A stretch of 64,000 nt of DNA from Symbiodinium natans (GCA_905221605.1 CAJNDS010002495.1:213214-277213), one strand, 5' to 3'; positions 10,686-21,725 are shown, numbered from the stretch's first letter. Program-made: numbers and translations. The notes: generated by a model from the sequence alone, not told the origin.

Positions 10686-11392
10686 AGGGCCCCGTAACAA
10701 GTATGAAGCGTGCAGAAATTATCCTGCTGCTCCGTCGAAAGGGTGGGGCTGACTAAGTCGACGCTACAAAGGCTTGCTTGGCTGGTCCTGCAGCTGATGT
10801 GGGACAGAGGGTCCTTCACAGTTCCACAAAGCCGATCTTCGAGCTCTATTTCGAGCCTCCTGCAGTCTCTAAGTCACCTCCGAAACCTTTAACTAGTGAG
10901 TGCAAGCGCTTACGCTGCGTGAGTCCGGGCGTCCTCACATTGTGGGTCTCTCTAATTTGAAGAACCCATTGGCCAGCAGGACAGGTGCAAAGAGTATGCA
11001 ATTGCGCCACTGGAAGGATGGGGCTGGCTAAGTCCAACACTCCAAGGGCTTGCTTGCTAGTGCTACAGCTGATGACAGTGAGCAACCGACGGGATAGTCA
11101 CAGCCTACTTCAGGGTGGGTTGCCATCAACTCTGCCCGTGAAGGAACTGCCCACCGGCCAATCAAAAAGTGCACAACAGGGGAGGTACTGCAATGTTGCT
11201 GAAGCTTCTACAGGCAGTATTCGATGCCGTCCCCAATGAGGGAGCCATCCTCCTGGAGTGGGTAGTATGCTTTTTGGATGAGCGTATAGCCACTGATATC
11301 CTTGAACACCTGGCTGAAGGAAGAAACAACACACCTCGCCAGTGTAGATGGACAGGAAGGCTACTTGCGAGCAACGACAGTTGAGGTTGCCA
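10686..11392. other. Non-telomeric insert between telomere-like blocks
   Basis: A 0.7-kb insert with an internal imperfect duplication: the GGGGCTGACTAAGTC region at 10,744-10,800 resembles GGGGCTGGCTAAGTC at 11,021-11,075, each followed by GGCTTGCTTG. A plus-strand frame near 11,193-11,384 (LLQAVFDAVPNEG...) is protein-like but short and unidentified. It could be a retroelement fragment. Confidence 0.35.
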
Positions 11393-12185
11393 ACCTAAAC
11401 CCTAAACCCTCCCTGAAAAAAGCCCTAGACCCTAGAAGACCGTGAGCCCTAAACATTAACAACCCTAAACCCTAGAAACCCTCAACTTCAAACCCCGAGA
11501 ACCCTAAACCCTGAAACCCCCTAAGCCCTTGACCCTAATCAACCCTAAACCCAAAAAACCCTAAGCCCTAAACCCTTATAACCCTGAGCCCTAGACCCAA
11601 AAACCCTAAACCCTAAAAACGCCTAAACTCTAAGCCCAAAAACCTAGAAAACCCCGAACCTCAAACCCTTGATCCACAAAAACCCTAAACCCTAACCTCT
11701 TAAAACGCCTGAACCCTAAACCTAAAACCCCCTCAGCCCTAAACCCTAAACCCTAAAAACCCCTAAACCCTCAACCCTAAAATCCCGAATCCCGAAAACC
11801 CCAAAGCCCCTGACCTAGTCAACCATAAACCTAAGCCATAAACCCCCTGAACCCTAAACCCTAAAAACCCTAAACCCTAAAACGCCTAAACTCTAAGCCC
11901 AAAAAACCTTGACCCACAAAAACTTAAACCCTAACCTCTTAGAACGCCTGAACCCTAAACCTAAACCCTGAACCCTAAAACCTCCTACACCCGCAACCCT
12001 AAAATCCTGTGAGCCTCAAACCCAAAGCCTAAACCCTAAGAACCCCGTAGTCCGAAACCCTCAAAACTCAAAGCCTAAGTGCTAGAAAGCACTAAACCCA
12101 AAAGAAACCCAATTACCCCAAAACCCTAAAACCTAAAAACCGCTAAACCCTGAACACCAAAAAAACCTAAGCTCTCAACCCTTTT
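11393..12185. repeat. Degenerate telomere-like repeat block 2 (CCCTAAA type)
   Basis: Same composition as block 1. Positions 11,418-11,795 align base for base with 10,003-10,375 across about 375 bases with few differences, including non-telomeric words such as CTCAACTTCAA and CTTGATCCACAAAAA. The block was therefore partly made by copying a longer unit, not only by telomere-type synthesis. Confidence 0.8.
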
Positions 12186-13020
12186 TTGCCACGCATGGAT
12201 GTTCGTTGAAACACACATTCTTGCAAGAGAGCGGTCACGCAGACAGTCGCCGCAGACATCCCTCATGTCTTCTTCACGCAGCAAAAACTGTCTGTGGTTT
12301 GGAGCTATGGCAGTGGCCCATCCCTCTTGCTTTCCTGCTGCTGAGCCTCCAAGGCCACAGGAAGCGGCTGACAAGAACGCACTCAAACACCACGGAGAAA
12401 GGGCGGAGCTCTGCATCAACAGCCCTCCTTGGGCTTGCCATTCGGTCAGATTACAGCGCTTGTTCCTGTGTGCGTGGATGACATGACTGGTGCGCAACTG
12501 GATCGGAACCAGCTTGAAGTGGGCCTCCGAACAGAAATGCAAGCCCTTGAGAAACTGCGGGTAGGAACTTTCTTGGCAGACTCTGACGCCGTTCAGCTGG
12601 CTAAGGATGAAGTAACTACATTGGTGGTGATTTTGAGCAAAGGCGAATCAGCACTGCATGAAGGTTGGCACAGCCCAACTTCTTACAGTACTGTGTTCAG
12701 AAAGGCCTCACGGTAGTCTTCTGATTGCTGGGGTCACGCATGGAGCAGATGGACTGACGAAGACTCCAACGAGAGAGACGTTGGTAAGCTTGTTCCAAAC
12801 TGCAGGGTTGTTGTTGGTGGAAAGATTGGAAGTGGCAAGTAGAGAGTCTGCTGAAGCAGGGCTTTCCGACAGATCTGTGGAGTGGGAAGCCGCCCAGGCA
12901 TTGCAGACCCAGAACTTGAATCTGGAAGGCGTGGCGATGCTTGAAACTGCGGTGAAGTGCCCAGATGCCGTTGCCTGCTAGGATTCGACGCGCTCAAGAA
13001 ACTGGGCGTGGGGCAGTTAT
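12186..13020 (+). pseudogene. Possible Copia-type retroelement fragment
   Basis: Plus-strand frames are broken. Near 12,500-12,640 a segment (TEMQALEKLRVGTF) resembles the start of Copia reverse transcriptase. Near 12,735-12,790 THGADGLTK resembles the conserved end of Copia RNase H (ADxLTK), followed by a helical stretch. The order and strand are consistent with a deleted Ty1/Copia remnant, but identity is weak and other origins are possible. Confidence 0.3.
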
Positions 13021-13029
13021 GGGACATGG

Positions 13030-13745
13030 CAACTTCGCGAGCATACCCCGCGGGCTTGGGTTGAGGGTTCGGGTTGAACTTTGTTACAACCCCGGGTCCG
13101 ACCCCGGCGGCGGGGGGGGGAGCTAACCCTAACCTGGGTTAAGGTTTGGGTTAACCCGAACCCCAACCCAGGTTGGAGTCCGAGTTCGACCCAAACCCTA
13201 ATCTGAGTTAGGGTTCAGGATAACAGATAGCCGAACCTCAGGTGTCAGGTCAAGATAATCTGAACCCCAACCAGGGTTAGGGTTGGCCCCCCCTCTCCGG
13301 TTAGGGTTCGGACTAACCCTGACCTCAACCCAGACCTGGGGTTGGGTTCGGGTTAACCCCAACTCTAACCGCCCCCTCCCCTAAGCTCCCTCTTAAGAAG
13401 CCAGGGGTTAGGGTCGAGCTACCCTGACCCAACCTGGATGCGGGGTTCGGGTTCAAGTTTATAACCCAAGACCCCAGGTTAAGGTTCGGTTAACCCCAAC
13501 CCTAACCCTTGCCTAAGCTCCCTCATAAGGAGCCAGGGTTAGGGTTGGGGTTAACCCCAACCTTAACCCCTTCCCAGACCTGCGATTACCCTAACCACAA
13601 CCCGGATGCGGGGTTAGGGTTCGGGTAAACCCCAACCCTCCCTTCCTGGGGGGTAAGGTTCAAGCTAACCCTGACCCAACCCGGACCTGGGGTTGGGGCT
13701 CGAGTTAACTCAACCCTAACCCCTCCCCTAAGCTCCCCTGATATA
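13030..13745. repeat. Mixed-strand GGGTTA/TAACCC-like repeat
   Basis: Alternating G-rich and C-rich words (GGGTTAGGGTTCGGG beside AACCCCAACCCTAACC), so both strands of a telomere-like motif occur close together and can fold back. A longer unit is marked by CCTAAGCTCCC at about 13,382, 13,512 and 13,729. Distinct from the CCCTAAA blocks to the left. Confidence 0.6.
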
Positions 13746-13869
13746 AGAAGCATCAAAATTTCAGCGTCCATAAAACCAATGATGCGAGCATGTATTTGCC
13801 CCCCTAATTTAAGTTGTGCAAGCTTGCTTCAAAATTGTGCGACCCAAAAACAACTCCACCCGTTTAGAA

Positions 13870-14570
13870 TAATTCTCTTCTCCTCTCTTCGTCTACAGGC
13901 TTTGCAGGACGACAAGAGACAAGGAAGGAGGGGTGGAATTTATCTCTTCTCCTCTTCTTCAGGCTTCGCAGGACGAGAAACAAGGTGGGGTGGAATTTAG
14001 AACTATTCTCTCTGTTCTTCTACCCCAACCCCCCGCTAACTTAAGTCGCGCGACCCAAAAAAAACTCCACAGGACGACAAGAAACAAGGGGGGGTGGAAT
14101 TTAGAATAATTCTCTTCTCCTCTCTTCTTCTACAGGCCTCGCAGGACGAGAGAGAAACAAGGTGGGGTGGAATTTAGAACTATTCTCTTCGCCTCTCTTC
14201 TCCTACGGACTTCGCAGGACGAGAAACAAGGTGGGGTGGAATTTAGAATCGAACTATTCTCTTCGCCTTCTCTTCCTCTCTTCTTCTACAAACTTCGAAG
14301 GACGACAAGAAACAAGGGGGGTGGAATTTAGAACAATTCTCTTCTCCTCTCTTCTTCTACAGGCTTCGCAGGACGAGAAACAAGGTGAGGTGGAATTTGG
14401 AACTATTCTCTTCGCCTCTCTTCTCCTACGGACTTCGCAGGACGAGAAACAAGGTGGGGTGGAATTTAGAACTATTCTCTTCGCCTCTCCTCCGACTTCG
14501 CAGGACGAGAAGCCAGGAGGAGGAATTTGAGTAATTCTCCTTGCAAGAAAACAAAGCGGGTGGAATTTAG
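13870..14570. repeat. ~70-bp tandem repeat
   Basis: About eight or nine degenerate units with the core GGTGGAATTTAGAA, a TCTTC-rich pyrimidine tract, and GGACTTCGCAGGACGAGAA. Unit length varies from roughly 55 to 100 bases. Frames open across it are repeat artefacts. Confidence 0.7.
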
Positions 14571-14654
14571 AATCATTTTCTCAAGAAACGACAACTAATA
14601 CCACTAGTACTGCTGCTACTAGAACTATTTGTACTTCTGACTACCACGAAGAAA

Positions 14655-14805
14655 ACCATCCTTGGGGTTGGGTTCGTTAACCCGATAACCTGACCTTTAT
14701 CCAGGTTCGAGTTGGAGTTAACCTAACTCCAACCCAAGTTGGAGTTCGAGTTAATCTGAACTATTTGGGTTGAAGTTAACCTAAAGAGTTCGGTTAAACA
14801 CAACT
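14655..14805. repeat. Short GGTTAACC-like repeat tract
   Basis: Degenerate GGTTCGAGTTGGAGTTAACC words related to the 13.0-13.7 kb tract, again with both strand orientations. Confidence 0.45.
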
Positions 14806-14934
14806 TCAGAAAAATGTTCAAGAAAAGGATCAGGATAAACCCAAAGCCCCAAACAGCAAGGCTGAGAGTGGATAAAACCCCTTAGCAAATGGTCTCTGAT
14901 CACCTTATCACTCCCTGCCTCTGAGCATAGGTGT

Positions 14935-15255
14935 GCCACGCCGCGCGTCCTGTGGAGTTCGCTCTTCGCTTGACGGATGCGGAACGCCACGGAACGCCAT
15001 TCGGAACACCGCGGAACGCCGCGCGTCCTGTGGAGTTCCCCCTGAGCTTGACGGATTCGGAACGCTGGAACGCCACGTTCTGTGAGTTCCCCCCCTTTGC
15101 TGACTTCGGAACACCACGTGTTCCCCCTTAACAGCGCGCGTTACGCCACTCGCGAACGCGGAGCATTCGGGAAAAACGGGAACCCTTCTGCGGAGCATTC
15201 GGGAAGGAACGCCACGTCGGAACGCCACGTCGGCGTGCGTCCTGCAGCGTTCCCC
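14935..15255. repeat. GC-rich GGAACGCCACG repeat
   Basis: Units of roughly 80 bases containing CGCGCGTCCTGTGGAGTTC, CTTGACGGAT and runs of CGGAACGCCACG; the last part has an inverted relation (GCGTTCCCCC against GGGGGAACGC-like words). No gene. Confidence 0.5.
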
Positions 15256-15339
15256 CTTGGCTACAAAACAGCTATCACGCCCACCACTGTTGGCATAAGT
15301 TGATCTCCTTGTCAAAACCTTTGGGTTGGCCTACGTCAG

Positions 15340-17930
15340 GAAGGCACAGCATCCCGGCGTCGAGCCGACCGACAAAGACAATAGATGTTCTATCTGTCTT
15401 AGAGCCAGAGGAATCAGTATCTTGCAGCTCCAAGCACTATGTTCAAGATTGAAGAACTTCATGACCAGGTGCTAAACCGGACGGAGGATAAGTCACAGAT
15501 TGAACTTCAAGTCTGGTATCGTTTTGCTCCCGGGATTGCCTGGCAATAGCGTTAACTTTGTTGATCTTCCATATTCCATCAGCTCTAAGCAGCAAAGGAT
15601 GAAGTTTTTAGGATGCAATGTATCCTTAATCAGCATAGGCTCATGCATGCCTTTCATTCTGCCCCTGGAAAATATCAGTTTCAGAAAGTGATCCTGGAGC
15701 TCCGCCAGAAACAGTTAGCCATCTCAGATGAGCTCGCACTTCAGGCGGCAAGGTTCCACATCTATGGAGTTAAATCTTCACAGGAGATCTTTGCCTGGAA
15801 GGTAACTGCCCCTAGGAACACTTCGGATGTCTTTCTGCAGATTACTTTCCAGGATAGTACGTGGAACCCGCAGAAGATCCAGGAGTGTCTCAAGCAGGTT
15901 GCACTTCCTATCCAATACCAAGGTATTGCACATGTTCAAATTGGAGATGATGTCATTGTACCCGCCGCGCACGTGGTTGCGCATGTCTCCATTGCAGAAA
16001 TGCTTGTACACAATCCATACCTTGATCCCGTATGGCAGAGCGACTGTTCAACGGCTACAAGAGGTTGTTGATGCTCCAAAATGGGTCAGCAAACCTATCA
16101 ATCATATCTCTGAAAACCCCAGGGAACATTTCCTGAATTGCCACTCTGGGAGTGATAAAGTTGGGCAGGAAGGTTGATTCATGTCAGAGCAAGGGATGAA
16201 TATCAACCTGTCGCCAAACAGAGAATTGCCAGCATCCTGTGGCATAAAGACGACCTTGAAACACATTTCTTAATCCTCAACAAACAAGCGCCCTATGTTG
16301 TCATGACTGGCAAGTGTGAAGATGTACCAGAGCTTCAGAAGTTACAAAGCCTTCAGGCTTTTCTTCGGCGGAACTCTATCTTCCAAGATTGGGTGACACC
16401 TGATCATTTACCTAAGGTCCGCCAGAATGACGAAGATTTTAAGGCTGAACAAGGGATTGTCCAATATCTGCTTGTTCGAATTGTTGGTAAAACTGAACTT
16501 GAGATCCCCTTGATCCTCAGGAATGGGCACCTCCTTGTCTGTCATCCCGGGACTTCAGTGAACAAAAACGTTGTACTGTCGCTGCATCAAGGAGCACTTC
16601 TTTTTCTTCCACGATGTCACTCATGTGACATCTTGAAATTAATTGGAGCCAAACCGAGCGACATTTATGCATTCGACCTCTGTGCTAAAAGTAACCCTAA
16701 AACTGACCCTAAGGCTGGTCATACTAGCGCTCCTCTCATTCATAGCCGGGAATCAGGCCAACAAGATGTCAGTATTGAGCAATCGGACACTGCCCAGTGT
16801 CCGACTTTGCCCCATCAGCGACGGTCTGCTGCGCCGGCGACACGTAGAGAGCCCCAGGACAAGGAGCTGCAGGAAGTACAATCCTGAACCAAAGGTACTG
16901 AAGGTTCCAAGAAAAGGGGCAAGAGGCTGATAAAGGACAACTCGAGACTGTTCGAAGACGAAATACGTCCTTACGGTTTCAGGGTGAAGTTCCAGCTAAC
17001 GTTCGAGAACAAGTGCAACGATGTATTGCTGGATTATATTGCCCTGTCGCTGCGGCATACCCCATAATTGCTTGTGCGCAATGGAGCAAAGAAAACAGCC
17101 AGCACTATGCTCCTTTTCCCAAACAAGCTGCCCTTGTGCTGGCTGCGATTGGCTACAATGTCGGAGAAGCTGCAAGGGCAAAGCTTGACCATATCCTTGG
17201 TCGAGTCTACCTTGACTTGGCGAATAATACACCTTTAGAGCTTCCCGGCCACCGCACTCCTAGGTCCTAGGTTCCTTTGGGGAAATAGTTCGACATCACG
17301 CTGATCCAAATGAGGTTTCCATACCGCAACACGCAAGTGAACAAGTCAATGGTAAGGCAGGAAACACAAGTCAAGAGGCAAAAAGTAGGGACAGCCCTGT
17401 CCCTACCCAAACCTACTTAGCGCCCAACATTGAGACTGACTTTGGTCTTCCTGATCCCTCACATGCACATCTTTTGCCCGAATCTGAAACTAGCAAGGTC
17501 GGCCCCGACCTTGTCATAGTTAGAGGGAATGGACATAAAGGCCCAGATGATGACAAGCCAAGTACCGTTAGCTCCACTGAGCTGATACAGAAGTCAGAGG
17601 CTATCAAGGGGTATGAGTACCAAACAACGGAGCGTCAGAGTCCTGTTCCATGTTTGGGCTCTGCTCTCCCAACACAACCTGATAGCCCTACCCAACCGGA
17701 AATTCATAGCATTGCCACCAGTTCTGAAGATGACAGTGCACCTGAAACTACGAAGGCCAATGATAGTCATAACCCCAGTGCTGCTGGCGAACTAGGCCAC
17801 AGTCATTCATCAAGAACTAAGCCCCGAATAACTGGTTTATCTCAAGTCCTTAGAGCCAAGAAAGGACTTGTGAGAATTTTCCTGATACTTTCCACAGAAA
17901 TTAAAGAAATTCCAAACCAAACGTGAATTA
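15340..17930 (+). pseudogene. Decayed partial copy of the element D ORF (D-prime)
   Basis: Readable fragments at 15,613-16,071, 16,174-16,887, 17,013-17,270 and 17,474-17,926 match the element D protein from about residue 210 to residue 1,200, in order. Shared words include SQIELQVWYRFAP, AARFHI, SQEIFAWKVT, NPREHFLNCHSGSDK and FLPRCHSCDI. Several frameshifts break it. About 600 bases of D (61,090-61,690) are missing between 17,245 and 17,285, replaced by about 35 unrelated bases. The methyltransferase end and the first ~200 residues are absent. Identity by eye is moderate, so this is an old copy or a related family. Confidence 0.75.
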
Positions 17931-18133
17931 TATATAGTGAGAATCAATGTCAGTCCGAATATTATGCACGTCCCAATGTTAGTATTCTCAAATGTCAATT
18001 GCTCTTGGCGCAAGTCCTTCTTTTTTCACATCAAAAAGGGGTGTGCCGAAGATGCATGCACAGACGCGTTTTGCATCTGGTTTTTGCACGTGGTGAGTTT
18101 CCACGCGCATCAGCACCCGTGATTCCCCCAGCA
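17931..18133. other. Junction between D-prime and element B
   Basis: About 200 bases downstream of the element B RNase H stop. It probably includes the element B 3' untranslated region; no copy of the 322-bp repeat at the B 5' end was found here. Confidence 0.35.
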
Positions 18134-19639
18134 TCAGTGCTGTAGCAAAAATCTCTCGACTGGCAGCTTGCCGAAAGAAGAAAGCTCAGTTGCACCAACC
18201 ATGTGAAGGACTGTCTGTCCAGCAAACCTCGAAGGAGCATCGGCCACATTGGACCACGATGGGACTCGTGCATACCAACTCAAAGACGGGCATGAATCTT
18301 CCAAGGCGCAAACATCTCTCAGAAGACGATCCATAGAAGGTGAAGAGCTGTACCCTTTCACCAGTCCAAGTCGCGCAGATTCGTTGTCAATCCACATGAT
18401 CACACGTCTGTTTTTGAGCATGTCTCCCAAAGAAAGCTTGATGGCCCATACCACGAACAGCTCAATTTGGCAAATCAAATGATCGCCATCACCGACAGTT
18501 CGGCTCCACTCTTCCAACACCTCCTTTGGAACTTCGTCTTGAAAAACCGCGCCAAAACCTCTTGAGCCATCTAATACCACAGCACCGATGCCTGCTATTT
18601 TGTTCTCCCAGGAGCCATCAGTCCAAATGTGGACTACCGAAGGATCATGTTCAAGGCGAATCTCTCGCGGAGGCAGGACAGAAATTGCTTGAATGGCCCT
18701 CTCACAAAGATTGCGGAGAACATCGGCGCTTGGCTTAGCACCGGCATATACGAAGCGGTTCAGATCGACACAAACATGTTTCAGCGTCATCCCCGAGAAG
18801 AATCCAGCTGCAAATCTTAGAAGACCAAGCAATATTTGCCCATCATGCCTTTGCAGCGCACCACTCTCATGCACATCGCGAAGTCTCTCAGTGACCTTTT
18901 CAACTCGGGACGATTTGTTGGCCATCCTGAAGATACCATGATGCAGTTCAGATACGTCAGCCACGGTTCCCAACACTTCGAATTTGGCTGAGAACGGTAG
19001 GCCTTTATGGCCTTCTCCCGACCGAGCGTGCTTCCAGCCTAATAGGTCCAAAAGGCGAGAACACGCCCAATCCGCACTCTCAGCAAGGGATTCCGTAGAC
19101 AACAGGGGAAAATCGTCAAAGTAGCATGACGACGCCACATGCAGCATCTTGTTGAATAAGAAATGTAAGGAGCGACTGATTCTGAGAAAGCTTGGCACGG
19201 ACGCGCTGGCTCCAAACAAGAGTGAGTTGCTCAAAAAGAATTTTCTCTGTCCGCACGCATCATCCAAGAACACCACGGCCAGCCTTCTGTCTTTTTGGGA
19301 AATCGGTACCTGCTTATAGGCTTTAGACAGATCCAGAGTTTTTCCAACCCAAGGGACCGCAGAGCCCATCTCCTTCATCTTCCGCGCCACCAGTATGGCC
19401 ATCGCCGCCAGGTAGTCACAGTCTTGTAAAACCAACCGCATGGAAGGTCCAAAAGAATCGTTCAGCTGGGCATCACTCGCATTGTCAATCGGCCTGATTT
19501 TGCTCGACTGTTGCAGGCCAAACCGTCGAATCGCCACCCACTGTTTGCTGCCCAGGAGTTGAGTGACTTCTCTCTCCGAAAATGGCCCGTCGAGGAATCC
19601 ATCCTCATCCTCTTCTTGAGTATTCGAGAAGCTGGTCAC
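18134..19639 (-). CDS. Element B reverse transcriptase and RNase H
   Basis: A 501-residue open frame. RT: IRPIDN (49-53), TLDLSKAYKQ with D103, LLFGASASV, and CYFDDF with D175/D176 as the YxDD box. RNase H: WTDGS (D341), QIELF (E393), WIDNE (D418) and SNVADAPSR (D467), a full set of four acidic residues, with the DIRS-type ending. It would copy element RNA into DNA and remove the template. The true N-terminus lies further upstream in another frame, so the polyprotein is broken at about 19,605-19,640. Confidence 0.85.
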   Translation of the reverse strand: MTSFSNTQEEDEDGFLDGPFSEREVTQLLGSKQWVAIRRFGLQQSSKIRPIDNASDAQLNDSFGPSMRLVLQDCDYLAAMAILVARKMKEMGSAVPWVGKTLDLSKAYKQVPISQKDRRLAVVFLDDACGQRKFFLSNSLLFGASASVPSFLRISRSLHFLFNKMLHVASSCYFDDFPLLSTESLAESADWACSRLLDLLGWKHARSGEGHKGLPFSAKFEVLGTVADVSELHHGIFRMANKSSRVEKVTERLRDVHESGALQRHDGQILLGLLRFAAGFFSGMTLKHVCVDLNRFVYAGAKPSADVLRNLCERAIQAISVLPPREIRLEHDPSVVHIWTDGSWENKIAGIGAVVLDGSRGFGAVFQDEVPKEVLEEWSRTVGDGDHLICQIELFVVWAIKLSLGDMLKNRRVIMWIDNESARLGLVKGYSSSPSMDRLLRDVCALEDSCPSLSWYARVPSWSNVADAPSRFAGQTVLHMVGATELSSFGKLPVERFLLQH

Positions 19640-20252
19640 GCGACAGTACGGGCGGCTTCACATTGACTTCAAAGCAATCTGGGCAGGCACCAACTCCTGA
19701 CAGGTCGACTCCTTGCTTAAGTAGGTTTACCACTCCCAAATCATCGTAGTGGTACTGCTTGAGCAATTCTTCCCAGAGCAATATCTTTTTCCCTTTGATC
19801 ACTTTCTGCATCCATTGGGGCATCTCCGCATGAAGGGCATCCTCGCGTTTTTGTAGTTGCTTCCCCAAGATCTCCGCCTTGAGCAACGCCGTCTTTCTCT
19901 TCAAGAGCACATGTGAAGTGGAATTCTCAAGAACAAAGTCGATGGCTTCCAAGGTGTGTCTGCAAACAGGGTTCACAGTGTCAACCGGATGCTTAAGGGC
20001 CGTTGCTTCCTTCACCAAGCACCAACCTTGCAAACGACCTCTTGGCCCCCCGCTGCACCACCAGATTCCGGGGCCGAAAGAACTTTTGCGCCCTCGAGGG
20101 GCACTTTGGAGCACGGCAGGTCCACTACGCGGTCGTACTCGGAGATCAAGGGGGTTGCCTTCCGGGACTGCCGGCCCTGTGCCGCCAAAGTGAGCGCACG
20201 AGCGGGCAAGACAGCTGTAAACACCAGGCCTCGCGTCTGAAGATCTGCGCAA
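19605..20252 (-). pseudogene. Element B linker between methyltransferase and RT
   Basis: Codons up to about 19,620 carry the helical thumb-like region that precedes RT in element A: MQKVIKGKKILLWEEL here against AKVLQGKRLLLLEKI in A and RRVLGGKRLCLLKRI in C, and DLGVVNLLKQGVDL against DMGVFAELRKGFDL. It belongs to the RT polyprotein and is separated by frameshifts from both neighbours. Its N-terminal ~80 codons are out-of-frame. Confidence 0.6.
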
Positions 20253-21094
20253 AGAAGATCGGCCCAGCGCTCGACCAGAAGGAGGGGGTACTGCGCCTCG
20301 AGGTGTGTGTCAAACGTCCAGCCGGAAGTTGACCAGCGCACTTTCCAGGGGGCGTGCTCATGGGAGCCGGAACAACGGCGAGCCAGGGCAAGCAGAGCCC
20401 GGCAATTGGTGAGCAGCTTAGTGGTTTTGGGTCTTCGTCCGCCATGCTCGCAAGAATCGAAAACGACCTCGTACAGCTGGGCATGGTGAAAAGGAGCGCG
20501 GGGATCGCCTCGGGCCAGGTGAGCGAGCACAGCCCAAAACCAAGAGTTCTCCGGGTTCTCAATCGTGAAGTACACGCCAGCTTTAAGGCACCAATTCAAA
20601 AGCCGCCAGCAAAACCGATACAGTCTGTTTGCAGATTGCACACGTTCGTAGCTGATACTGCCCCGCGGCAACGAAGGCAACCCTAGAGGATGTAGGCCGG
20701 AACGTAGCGGCTGAGGTTGCGGTGCCCCCTGTCGCACCAGGAACTTAGGCACAGGACGCCCCCTAGCACGACTCGCCGTACCACATGGTGGTCCCAAGTG
20801 TAGATACACAGGGTGCGTCACCTGAAGCTGTTCAAGAACAAGGTTCTGCGACTCGTCGGAAGAGAGGTCCAAGCGCATGGTGGGGACCAATGGTTTGTTC
20901 GGCAAATGATCCACCGCAAGGGCTTGGAAACCATTGGCATGCAGCGCTGCGGACAGACTGCCACTCCCGCTAAAGAGCTCCCGTCGGAACCTCAGGCGTT
21001 GGGAGGCTGTCTGGGCGAGGAGGGTCGTCGAAGCGTCGGCAGGGAGCATGAATCCCAAACCATGAGCGCTGAGAATCAAGTTTGCGCGAGTCAC
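20012..21094 (-). pseudogene. Element B C5-methyltransferase-like domain
   Basis: A 360-residue frame. Motif I is ELFSGSGSLS (39-48), an acidic residue closes the next strand (D62), motif IV is GPPCGTASR with candidate catalytic C104, and motif VI is IENP at 178-181. A conserved region follows: HGGRRPKTTKLLTNC and HEHAPW, shared with A and C. This is the best-preserved copy of the domain in the window. A target-recognition domain was not recognised. The first codon (GTG) is inside the polyprotein; the oxygenase in the overlapping frame would have been fused to it. Confidence 0.7.
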
Positions 21095-21665
21095 GAACTG
21101 AAAAAGCGATCAAAACCACTCGGCGACCTTTGTTGGGCAGAGTTGCATGCCTCACTTTGCGTGCACAAAAGCATGCTGGGCCAGGTATGACGGGTAACAG
21201 CCGCCCTTTCAAAACCACCTCCTCGTGCTTAAAGTCCACGGAGCCACTTGAGTCCTCGATCCAAACTTCCCCTCCGGAGAAAATCCCAGGAGGGCCCAGA
21301 CCGAACACAGCATTCTCACTGCTGGGGTCGTTATGACTGTCTACGTGGGGGAATGTCTCCACGCCTTCCATGATGACGATCGAAGAAAAGGTGAGGCCAG
21401 GGCATCTTTGTTTAACAAAACGTGTCATGACCTTAGTGCTTGTCGCAAAAGTTGTACAAGAATTCCTCAGTCCAACCATTCCGCCATGGACCCACAAGCC
21501 AGTTCCGAAAGCTTTACCTTCGGTAGCAGCACGGCCCTCTGTAGGGGGCTTGACTGTAGGCAGAAGATCAAAAAGCTGTAAGAGATGGGCCGAATCGTTG
21601 GACTCCTTTCTCATGCACTGACACGCGAACATCTCGGCAGCATGGCAGACCTGTTTATCCGCCAC
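20970..21665 (-). pseudogene. Element B 2OG-Fe(II) oxygenase-like domain
   Basis: A 231-residue frame. TEGKAFGTGLWVHGG starts the conserved core, then PHVDSHN (H107, D109), a GGEVWIED strand, VRHATLP (H173) and GRRVVLIAF (R181/R182). The HxD...H...R arrangement and spacing (66 residues between the two His) match A (62) and C (61). The known families with this signature use Fe(II) and 2-oxoglutarate to hydroxylate proteins, small molecules or nucleic acid bases. The substrate cannot be read from sequence; a nucleic acid is inferred from the fusion to a methyltransferase. A frameshift near 21,070 separates it from the methyltransferase frame. Confidence 0.65.
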
Positions 21666-21725
21666 ATCCGCCTCGAAGGACGGCTTAGTTTCCTTCGGAG
21701 AGTGCGTCGCGCTCCCCGGACACCA

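Noticed and set aside
9731-12185. A functional telomere
   Set aside because: Repeats are strongly degenerate, interrupted by inserts and flanked on both sides by other DNA.
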